This document shows positions 8,947 through 16,282 of a stretch of 16,282 bases of DNA, one piece after another. The DNA lies in NCBI GenBank assembly GCA_003118195.1, contig BEXV01000082.1, positions 74,998-91,279 on the forward strand, written 5' to 3'. Within the stretch, counting starts at the first letter, position 1; each line of letters starts with the position of its first letter. A program made the position numbers and the translations under genes. The notes below the pieces were generated by a model, which was given only the letters and a program-made list of their open reading frames with translations, did not search any database and was not told where the DNA came from. This stretch comes from Hemicentrotus pulcherrimus. Its lineage: Eukaryota > Echinodermata > Echinoidea > Camarodonta > Strongylocentrotidae.

Positions 8947-9240
8947 GGAAGAGAGAGAACAGGGAGAGATGGACAAAGAGGGGATATAAAGGGGGCAGAG
9001 AAGGAGAAAGAAAGAAAGGATAAATGAAAGGTTGCAGAGACAAGAGGGATACAGAGAGAGTAAGAGAGAAAGAGAAGAAAGGGAGTAAAAGAAGGGAAGA
9101 GGAGGGTGGGAGGGATTAAACAAATAGGAGGAGAGGGCAGTGGGGGAGGGGGAGAAAGGAGAAATAAGAGAGGGAGAGAGAGAGGGAGAGAGAGAAGGCA
9201 AGAAAAAGAGAATGAGAGGGAATAAGAGAGAAATTAGGAG
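8947..9240. repeat. Long polypurine (GA-rich) tract
   Basis: For nearly 300 bases the plus strand is almost all purine, with imperfect GAGAGA, GGAGAAAG and GGGAGG motifs. The minus strand reads as an S/L/P-rich open frame (8902-9201) purely because of this composition. Such tracts can adopt triplex (H-DNA) structures. Function here is unknown. Confidence 0.85.
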
Positions 9241-9555
9241 TAACTGATTTTATTAGAACGGTATACAGTGTCATACTTCCATCCCCTGACACTAATGAGT
9301 CTCATTCATTCAAATTGCATTCAGGAATGCGAGAAAAAAGGATGACATAACTGTTTCACAAGATTGCTTTAATGACATAACTAGGCAGCATATGGCCTGT
9401 GAATGTCACAAAGGCAACACAGTAATTAGGTAAACAGTCTTTGACATTATAAGCATAATGTATCATTTGTGAGCATCTTGTAGTATAATTATGAGCATAC
9501 ATATTGACCACAGGAAGATTTTCTTTAAAAGATACACAATACTGGTCATGTACAC

Positions 9556-9824
9556 CAGAGGGGGAGGGGGCAGATCCAGGATTTCGTAATGGAGGGGGCA
9601 CAATATTTCTAAACTTGCTGATAATTAAACAAAACAAAACTAGAAGAAAAGAAAAATGTCCTCAGGATCTTCCACATCCTATCTAGTAAATCAATCTCTG
9701 TCAAAAAAATATAATGAAAAAGTTCACCTCAAAAGAGGGAGAGGGGGTACAATTTGGGACATGAGTATTTTAAAAGTGGAGGGGGGAGTCACAGGCTAGG
9801 TGTGTCCCTCAAAATCTGCCACTG
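9556..9824. mobile_element. Short non-autonomous hAT-like element (MITE)
   Basis: The left end reads CAGAGGGGGAGGGGGCAGAT followed by CCAGGATTTCG. The right end, read inverted from 9824, is CAGTGGCAGATTTTGAGGG. Both ends start CAG(A/T)GG and share GGCAGAT, and both are bordered inside by GGGGG tracts. The flanking eight bases, ATGTACAC (9548-9555) and ATGCACTG (9825-9832), agree at five positions, compatible with a decayed 8-bp target duplication. There is no transposase, and at about 269 bases it would be a deletion derivative. The superfamily call depends on the ends only. Confidence 0.45.
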
Positions 9825-9869
9825 ATGCACTGCAGATTTTGCTCTTCACACAATGTTAACATATTTATT

Positions 9870-9870
<1 letters not shown>

Positions 9871-9906
<36 letters not shown>
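9871..9906. repeat. (GT)18 microsatellite
   Basis: There are eighteen uninterrupted GT units. A TG/CA tract of this length can form Z-DNA and is usually polymorphic. Confidence 0.95.
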
Positions 9907-9909
<3 letters not shown>

Positions 9910-11391
9910 CTACCTCAGATATGAACTAACTCAATTAAGAATCCTATTTGCTGATATTAATTGACATTGTATTTTACTTTATGAATAAGTTTGTCTCCCA
10001 AGTTTGATGTAAATATTGGTTTTTATCAAAAGAGTAGAATTAGCGAAGTGTTTTTGTTTAACCTATTGCCTACTAGAACTTGGTCATTGCTGTAGTATGG
10101 CTAAGGGATGAGAAACCGTAGAGAAAGGTAACATTTCAAAGACTAACACAAGTAATAATCAGTCATATTTAGTGTCTGCTGAAATAAAGTTTCTCTTCTA
10201 GTTCTACTCATCAAGTACTTTGGAAGCAGTGCGAGACTTGAATAAACCATCTTCAGCTGTACTGCTCACATGGAAAGGTCTTTAAAGGAATTGGGTAACT
10301 CGATCTGTCTCAGATTCTGAAACAAAATCCTGGATCTAGCCCATGCTACAAATGCAATGATCATTATAAACCTTTATGTTAGCCAGGAACCCCATGACTT
10401 TTACAAGCCGATCGCCTGTCTGATTATCAAAATATTTATAATTGGAAATCAAAAATTTGTTTTCCTTACGGTTTTCATAACACTACAGTCTATTGGGTTA
10501 AAATGAGTATGGTAAAACCGGTCACTCAAAGACTTTTACTTTTTTGAGGCACTTCTTGATCATTTGAAGCGCAATTTTTTTTAGGGCTTCAATATTACAC
10601 CTAAAATTTAGGGCCATGCACCTCAGATGCCTTTAAAGTTTGTTTACGCTGTCAACCCGAGAAGTCTAATGGATGTTATTTTCACTTCTCATTTGAAGTA
10701 GTTTTGACAGCTGTCTCATGTTCAGATTCTGATCTGGTATTTCAAAAATGATAAATGGACAAATATTTAATGGGACCAGTTTTCAATTATATCCAGAGAA
10801 TTCTGTAGAGAGTGCTAAAACCATATAAATAACTCCAGGTGTAGGGCCTGGCAATATTTTATAAACTGTTTTATACATCAATTTCATTCCTGGTTATATA
10901 TCTTATCTATGGCATTGTTCTTAAGATGTAAATTCAATTTGAAATAAATAAAACAAAATACGCTGGATATTGCCAAATATTTTCTTTATCAAGTAAATAA
11001 AACAATGCTTTCATAATTTCTCCAAACATGGTTTATTAAAGTTCAGGTCCATATGTCATCAACCAATATTATTTTTCACGCTACACAAATTCATGAATAT
11101 GAAATGCAATAAAAGGGAAAGTGGCTTTTCAGGAAACGTACCAAATTGACAAATTTTGAGATGAAAAATGATCCCTCTGTCAGAAAGTGATGCAGGTGGA
11201 ATAACAGAGTAGTGCTCTTTTTGAGGAAACTAATTTAGAACGTGATGAGCAGACTCCCAGACCTCCCGCTGATGCCTAAAATCCGCTTTCACAAGAGGTT
11301 AATGTGCTGCTAATCCCGGTAACCGTGCTGTGAAAAGCCCGATTTATGAGTGTGGAGCCTCAGGCAGGTTGTCTTCCTCATCATCTTGAGG
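9907..11391. other. AT-rich gene-free stretch
   Basis: No convincing open frame is present. A weak inverted pair, GGCAATAT (about 10850) and ATATTGCC (about 10968), may mark a decayed element. From about 11225 to 11391 the sequence becomes GC-richer, with a GTCTTCCTCATCATCTTGAG segment (about 11371) that resembles the terminal repeat of the following element. Confidence 0.45.
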
Positions 11392-11870
11392 CCTGTCTTC
11401 ATCAGCTCGAGATTGCCTAATATCCCGCTAGATGAACTATCCCGATGGCAAATTATCCAGCTAATTTGCGTCTTCATCAGCTCGAAGTAGCAATGAGCGG
11501 GATATTTGGTCGGGATAATATCCAAAGAAATCTCGGTTAAGTCAAATATCCTGATCCCATCATTTGCACAACGATTTCTGGTTTTCAATGTTTGTAAATA
11601 AAAGAGCTTGTAGCACATGCTCTAAACTGAGCTACATGCATGCACAGCCGGTACTTGTTTATGTTTTTACAGCGCGGTTAAAATCTTAAATCTGCACGCT
11701 GGTGGTACAGTTGGTCTCTGAAGTGCGCATGCGTCAATCTCAAGATTATTTTTAGAGGTAGTTTGTGATGAGCATATCGGTCTGGTGAAAATGCGTTTTC
11801 GAGCATCGGGATAATATCCCAGGTCTGAAAATAGTGGGATATTTGGCAATCTCGAGCTGATGAAAACAGG
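11392..11870. mobile_element. MITE-like element with 38-bp terminal inverted repeats
   Basis: Positions 11392-11429 and the reverse complement of 11833-11870 match at 35 of 38 bases. Both read CCTGT(C/T)TTCATCAGC, then TCGAGATTGCC, then AATATCCC(G/A)CT. A third copy of the outer motif, GTCTTCATCAGCTCGA, lies inside at about 11469. AGCGGGATATTTGG near 11498 inverts the inner part of the left end, so the left portion folds on itself as well. ATCGGGATAATATCCC near 11804 adds another small palindrome. No open frame encodes a transposase, and the 102-codon minus frame crossing the left end is a shadow. I could not identify a target-site duplication, so the superfamily stays open. Confidence 0.8.
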
Positions 11871-12070
11871 TATTTGGTGTCGCCACAGTGCTAAGGAGCT
11901 TATTTAGATCCAGCCTGACATTGAATTAGATTTTGGAGTTATGCATGACAAAGTCTGATAGGATGTACCTCCATTATCATATGATGACTTTGGGACATGT
12001 TGAATATGATGATAGATGAAGATATTTGTTTACAGATTTAAAAAAAGGTTCTTTTATCACCTGCAGATAA

Positions 12071-12126
12071 GAGAGCCAGAAGTGCATTTATTCTAAGTAC
12101 GTGTTTTAAATACCTTTTGGTATCTC
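12071..12126. repeat. Hairpin repeat family, copy H2 (diverged)
   Basis: The left arm GAGAGCCAGAAGTGCATTTA (12071-12090) pairs imperfectly with TAAATACCTTTTGGTATCTC (12107-12126). The left arm matches the family arm GAGAGCCAGAAGGG closely. The right arm is drifted. The loop is not clearly conserved. Confidence 0.55.
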
Positions 12127-12186
12127 AACCATCAGTAGAGTGAGGAAGGGACATAGGAAGATAGAGAAGCAGAAGGAGCAGAAAAT

Positions 12187-12193
12187 AGAGAGA

Positions 12194-12224
<31 letters not shown>
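12187..12224. repeat. (GA)n microsatellite
   Basis: AGAGAGAGAGGG is followed by about 13 further AG units, downstream of a purine-rich shoulder from about 12140. Confidence 0.9.
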
Positions 12225-12351
12225 CTCTCAGCAGATGACACACATTTATACACCACAAAGCTTGAATTATATATGCACTACAAACGATAGTCTATCCGAG
12301 GAATTAATATTGAAAACTTTCTGCTCCTGCATGTAGATTGGTACTTCTGCA

Positions 12352-12414
12352 GAGAGTCAGAATAGTGTGTGTTAACTCACATCCTCAAACACAGAGTTAA
12401 TGCCCTTCTGGCTC
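12352..12414. repeat. Hairpin repeat family, copy H3
   Basis: GAGAGTCAGAA...GTTAACTC (12352-12378) is inverted against GAGTTAATGCCCTTCTGGCTC (12394-12414). Both arms share TTAACTC next to the loop and AGAGYCAGAA-type ends. Read on the minus strand, the region around the loop is AACTCTGTGTTTGAGGATGT, followed by GAGTTAAC. This aligns with the loop AACTTGTGTTTAAAGGACAT, followed by GGGTCAAC, of the copy at 12895, so loop as well as stem is conserved. Confidence 0.75.
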
Positions 12415-12449
12415 CGAACAGACTATATATGTTAATCCATAATTCTGCA

Positions 12450-12463
12450 GAGAGCCAGATGAG
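12450..12463. repeat. Hairpin family left-arm fragment
   Basis: GAGAGCCAGATGAG matches the first part of the family left arm. With its flank TTCTGCA it repeats the left edge of H3 (12346-12360) 98 bases downstream with one mismatch, so a partial duplication of the H3 boundary is likely. Confidence 0.5.
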
Positions 12464-12894
12464 CCTGTATTCATATCTTCTAACATATGATCTCAACTAT
12501 ACTAAGTGATAGCAGTAAATCTTCTTACATTTTACAAGCTGAAATCACTCAGAACCCTATTTACATGTTTTATGCATTGAAAAAAACATGAGGGAGGCAT
12601 GACATGTCAACTTTATCTCAACTCATCCCACCTCATCTTATAAAAACCGCTTGTCACGTTTCGTCTTACAAGGAATAGAGGTAAGGAAGAATTATTGAAA
12701 GCATGTTCACCCTGTTTCCTGATTGAAAAATCCAATATTTGCTGCTTGTTTTGATTGATGGCTGTGTAGAGTCAATCACAAACCCAGAGAGGAAAAGTAT
12801 ATTTGAGAGCTGTGATGTAATTAAACAAGAGCGAGAGAGAACTTCTCTGCAAGGTCAGCTGTCACATAGAAGTGTAGGATGAGTAAAAATTGTT
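12464..12894. other. Gene-free stretch
   Basis: AT-rich sequence without an assignable feature. A good donor-like sequence, AATAGAG|GTAAGGAAG, occurs near 12680 but no matching coding segment is visible before it. Confidence 0.45.
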
Positions 12895-12970
12895 TCCTGT
12901 TTGAGAGCAAAAAGGGTGTTAAACTTGTGTTTAAAGGACATGGGTCAACACCCTTTTAGCTCTAAGCAGA
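12895..12970. repeat. Hairpin repeat family, copy H4 (longest stem)
   Basis: AGAGCAAAAAGGGTGTT (12904-12920) is inverted at 12947-12963 with a single mismatch. The stem continues outward as TCCTGTTTG (12895-12903) against AAGCAGA (12964-12970), giving about 24 pairs with small bulges around a 26-base loop. The loop is conserved with H3. This copy and H3 give the best picture of the ancestral unit. Confidence 0.8.
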
Positions 12971-14136
12971 CAACAACTTTTGACAAGAGTGAATCCTTTT
13001 GATTCTGGATTGCCTGTAGTTATTAATCTTGACTTGCATTGATTTTCCAATAGATGGTAAGTTTGTTGCCAAGATCGAATCATTTAAATGTATTTTTTAC
13101 ACACCAAATCAAATAAAACAATTGAATACGATTTCTGTACGCTTTCGATATAACTAAAGAAATTTTGTAACGTATTGAAGCAGAGCACAGAAATGGGAGA
13201 GTGAGAAAGAGAGAGGAGGGATACAGAAAAGGAGTGGAAGAGAAGAGATACACAAGTCTTAAGAGTAAGTCGAGAGGATAAGCGAGAGATGCTTTTGAAA
13301 AGAGTTCATGCATATGATGCATGGTTTGTTATTCTAACTTATTAAAAGTGTAAAAATATTTGCCTGCTTTCACTGGCATGAAAGATTCTTAGATAAACAA
13401 CCTTCTTTAGATTATTACCCTGCATTTTATTTTCGGAATGATTTATGGAGATTTTATTATTGTTCAATAAATTATTCTGCTATAACCATTTCACAGTATT
13501 TTGTTACAAGCCAGAGCTTCCTTCTCATATTTTCATTAATTCTGTAGATTTATAGTAGGAAGTGTCTGACTTGACTGCAAGCCTACAGTTAAAAGGAATA
13601 TTCATTGGACGTCTGGCATGAAAAATCACCTTCATTGGAATTCTGTGGTCTTAATGAATGTTACAAAAGTAATTGAGAATTGTGTTTTGTGGATGTTATT
13701 CATCTATAATGCATTAATTGATACATTGATAATCAAACTTTGGATTATAATACAATCACAAATACTTTCGATATGGCCATTTCAATATCTTATAGTGGTG
13801 CCTGTAGAAATTATGTGTGAGCTGTGTATCAAAGAGGTATTTGGAATACACATTTCAAATATTGATGCATGAGGCTATTTTTGAAAGTTTTGGTGACCTT
13901 GTGTTATAGACAATCAAAACTTTCTTTAACATATCAAACTTTACATGATGATTTATCAGTATTGGCTACATGGCACCAATAATATCGGCGTATAATCTGC
14001 TTTTACAAGCTCCTTAAATGTCCCAAGTCATTCAGAAGCCGATTTTTTTTTCTTCAGATAGTAAACCCCCAGGAATATCAACATGTCAATGATTTCCCTT
14101 ACCCTTTGGAGAACCCCACCTTACCTTTAAAAGAAA
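12971..14136. other. AT-rich gene-free stretch
   Basis: A purine-rich segment lies at about 13190-13300. ATG|GTAAGTTTG near 13055 is a very good donor-like site after a possible acceptor (TGCCTGTAG, about 13011-13019), but the 36-base interval between them gives no recognisable peptide. An 84-codon plus-strand frame (13618-13872) is hydrophobic and AT-driven and is not credible. Confidence 0.4.
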
Positions 14137-14176
<40 letters not shown>

Positions 14177-14179
14177 TCT
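14137..14179. repeat. (TC)n microsatellite
   Basis: About 20 TC units with two CCC-type interruptions. It is complementary to the GA tract at 14383-14450, about 200 bases downstream. Confidence 0.9.
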
Positions 14180-14289
14180 TGTTTGCACAATCTTGCAAAC
14201 ATTGATACTGGTCCACCCTGTGAGCGATTGCCCGGTTAGATTCAATGTTTGCTGATCTCATCAAAGAAAGAGCGCTCATGGCCTGATGG

Positions 14290-14382
14290 GATGATTTCTG
14301 GAGATGAAGGATGGAGAAGTCAAGGTCTATGGGGAGACAAGATGATGTTTTGAGCATTTGGAGTGTTTAAGAAAGAGAAATC

Positions 14383-14422
<40 letters not shown>

Positions 14423-14762
14423 GAGGGAGAGAGAGAGGGGGGAGGGAGAGATTGAGTAGAGATAGAAGGGGTGGTAGAGAAAAAGAAAGTGAGGCAGGGG
14501 GCTTTAAGGGATGATTTTTTTTAAAACAAGGAATGGAATAGTCCTGGTCTGTGATGAGACAAGATAACGTTGGAGAGTTTAAGAAAGAGACATCGAGAGA
14601 GAGAGAGAGAGAGAGGTTACTTGACAGGATGATGTTGAAAGATAAAGAACAAAAGAATTCAAGGTCTGTAGGGAGACAAAATGATGTGGGAGCATTTTAA
14701 GATTATTTTTAAGATAAAGAATTGAAAAGTCAAGGCCTGTAGGCAAGATTATGTTAAGCATA
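14290..14762. repeat. Degenerate tandem array of four units with embedded GA tracts
   Basis: Four related units begin at about 14290, 14510, 14628 and 14701. Each starts GAT(G/T)AT, carries AGTCAAGGTCTGTAGGGAG or a variant, then ACAAGATGATGTT-like sequence. The first two continue GTTTAAGAAAGAGA into a GA microsatellite (14383-14450 and 14595-14616). Unit spacing of 220, 118 and 73 bases differs mainly because of the GA expansions, so the core unit is about 73 bases. Minus-strand frames across it share a DFSIL-type peptide only because the DNA repeats. Confidence 0.75.
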
Positions 14763-14940
14763 TGCAGTAAACATGATCACTACTAGTTTTTGATAATCAA
14801 GGGAAATTTCAGTATCCTATTATACCTCCCAAAGAATCATTGTCATGTTCACACAATTAAAAAAATGATGTACAAGGCCATTAAAGTTGCCTTTGCTTGA
14901 TTTGTTTAAATAATTAGTTGTGAACATATTAGTGCTACAA
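14763..14940. other. Short unique spacer
   Basis: AT-rich sequence with nothing recognised. Confidence 0.5.
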
Positions 14941-14947
14941 ATGGGAA

Positions 14948-15200
14948 TAAGGGAGGGAGAGAGACAGAGAAAGAGAAAGAGGAGGGGGAGCCTGGGATGA
15001 AAAACTAAACAGATAAATTATATATGGAGATAAACGATGTATAATTTGGAGTTTTTTTATTAAGAGATGGGGGGGGGGTGCGGGAGAGGAGGGAGAGAGA
15101 GGGGATGTGGGGTGAAGAGAGAGAGAGAGAGGGGGAAGGGAAGAGAAGAGAAGAGAAGAGAAGAGAAGAGAGAGAGAAAGAAAGTGTGACAGAAGGAAAG
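14948..15200. repeat. Purine-rich tracts with (AAGAG)6
   Basis: Purine tracts occupy about 14948-14990 and 15062-15200. The second holds ten consecutive G (15069-15078), GA repeats, and six perfect AAGAG units at 15141-15170. Open frames across it in both directions (E/R-rich plus, S/L-rich minus) are compositional. Confidence 0.85.
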
Positions 15201-15283
15201 TTTGTGAGAAGAGAAAAGGTGAAAACAACTTGTTTCTACATTTTGCCCCTTGTTCACATCATCCATCTCGTAAGATCATGCAG

Positions 15284-15353
15284 CCCCCCCCCCCTAAAAA
15301 AAAGAATACCAGCAAAAGTGCCCCTAAATGGTTTGACCCTGTCTATGCTACTG
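15284..15353 (-). mobile_element. Possible hAT-like terminal fragment
   Basis: Read on the minus strand from 15353, the sequence starts CAGTAGCATAGACAGGGTC, followed by AAACCATTTAGGGGC, a T-rich stretch and 11 G (plus-strand C at 15284-15294). The CAGTAGC start and G-run interior resemble the ends at 8197 and 9824. No second terminus is visible, so this is weak. Confidence 0.35.
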
Positions 15354-16269
15354 TTGTCTATGTGGTATTAAAAAAAAAATATAACAAGAAACTACATGAC
15401 TGAAATAGAAACAAAAGGACAGCCTGTTGAATTTGAGTATATCCTACTTTTTGTTTGTTACAAACAAGCAACGGAGTGATAACCAACTCTACAAAATTGT
15501 ATAGTATAAGTATATACTTAAGCAAATCCCCTACTTAACATAGTTGAACATGTGTGAATTTCTGTTAATATATTAATCTTGTCTGATTTAAAGATGTTCA
15601 TGAATGGGTGTATAGTTGTTCCTGAAGTAGGCAACTTGACAATCACTACATACATAACACTGAGCCAAAGGGTATAATTACCATGGTCCATGGTATTAAG
15701 CTCATGTGAGTACGTTTATGTGCTGCCCTCTATATACCCACGCATGAGCATTTACTTTAAATCAAAATTTGGCAAATTTATGGTATTGTAAATTATGCAG
15801 GCCTTATGAACCTTATCAAATGGAGTCAGAAAGTTTGGAAATTTACCAAGCTATCACAGGATTGCACAGAACACTTTGTCAAAGTCGGGTGAAAATGATT
15901 GCAAATGGCATATACATTATCAGAGCTGTGTAAAGCAATAAATCAATAAATACATAACCTGAATTTTGCAAGTGTAATAAAATATCCATCTTACAGCATT
16001 GTAGAAAATAATTGGTTAGGGTAAAATCAGAAGTTTGGTACATAGTGTTTATTCATTCTTTTTAGACCTATGTAGAATACAAAATATATTACTACATGCA
16101 ACCTTTGATTTGAAAAGCTTGCTTAATGAGTTTCAGAAAATTTAATGAACATAAGAACAAGTTCAATTGTCTATCAATGCATGTTTCTTTGTGATTGATT
16201 TTACTCAGTACATCTATTTTTACGGTCATTTAAAGATTGAAATCCTTTTTTTTTTGTTAGGGATGAGGA
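15354..16269. other. AT-rich gene-free stretch with two short palindromes
   Basis: TAAGTATATACTTA (15507-15520) is a perfect palindrome. TACCATGG-T-CCATGGTA (15679-15695) is a palindrome with a single central base. Nothing else is recognised. Confidence 0.55.
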
Positions 16270-16282
16270 GGGGGGGGGGGGG
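16270..16282. repeat. G homopolymer (13 G) at window end
   Basis: The window terminates in 13 G after GATGAGGA, mirroring the G run at its start. Confidence 0.9.

Noticed and set aside
8902..9201. 99-codon minus-strand frame rich in S, L and P
   Set aside because: It is the pyrimidine strand of a polypurine tract. The repeating S/L/P pattern is compositional.
9356..9686. 93-codon minus and 60-codon plus frames
   Set aside because: They overlap on opposite strands across the end of the hAT-like element and share no features of real proteins.
11310..11618. 102-codon minus-strand frame
   Set aside because: It overlaps the left end of the inverted-repeat element and shows no transposase motif.
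12071..12970. CRISPR-like array
   Set aside because: The repeats are inverted, diverged and unevenly spaced, and the sequence is clearly eukaryotic.
13618..13872. 84-codon plus-strand hydrophobic frame
   Set aside because: I/L/V/W-rich translation of AT-rich DNA, without recognisable motif or splice signals.
14935..15371. Overlapping S/L-rich minus and E/R-rich plus frames
   Set aside because: Both arise from GA microsatellite and AAGAG repeats.

Overview
This is eukaryotic, AT-rich, non-coding DNA of metazoan type. The most likely source is a sea urchin or another echinoderm. That assignment is inferred from three things: a tRNA-Met-derived SINE whose body I remember as sea-urchin-like, SINE/LINE 3' tails ending in TTA repeats, and abundant GA microsatellites. 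There is also a small TTAGGG-type interstitial telomere-like block. I see no bacterial gene organisation, rRNA, intact tRNA or CRISPR array. None of the long open frames is convincing. The longest (about 100 codons) are low-complexity K/R-rich or S/L-rich products of purine tracts, or they lie inside repeats.

Layout. 1-850: G homopolymer, minus-strand SINE/LINE tail, telomere-like block, first copy of a hairpin repeat, and a plus-strand SINE. 850-1870: AT-rich, with one perfect inverted repeat and a C homopolymer. 1880-2350: a GC-richer block with successive open frames. 2866-3790: three splice-flanked segments on the plus strand that share a reading frame and end in a stop, a weak candidate for the 3' end of a gene. 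3790-6100: mostly unique AT-rich sequence with a GA microsatellite. 6105-6316: tRNA-Met-derived SINE, minus strand. 6320-8040: nothing recognised except a short direct repeat. 8040-8240: terminus of a hAT-like DNA transposon abutting half of a hairpin copy. 8947-9240: long polypurine tract. 9556-9824: short hAT-like non-autonomous element, followed by a (GT)18 tract. 11392-11870: clear inverted-repeat element (MITE). 12071-12970: cluster of hairpin repeats. 14137-14762: TC/GA microsatellites and a degenerate tandem array. 14940-15360: purine-rich tract and a third hAT-like end. The window ends in another G homopolymer.

The most interesting signal is a dispersed hairpin family. Its arm is close to GAGAGCCAGAAGGGCGTTAA, and in several copies the loop is also conserved. 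It occurs at five to six places here (467, 8220, 12071, 12352, 12450, 12895). I cannot assign it to a named family. No operon-like gene cooperation can be described.
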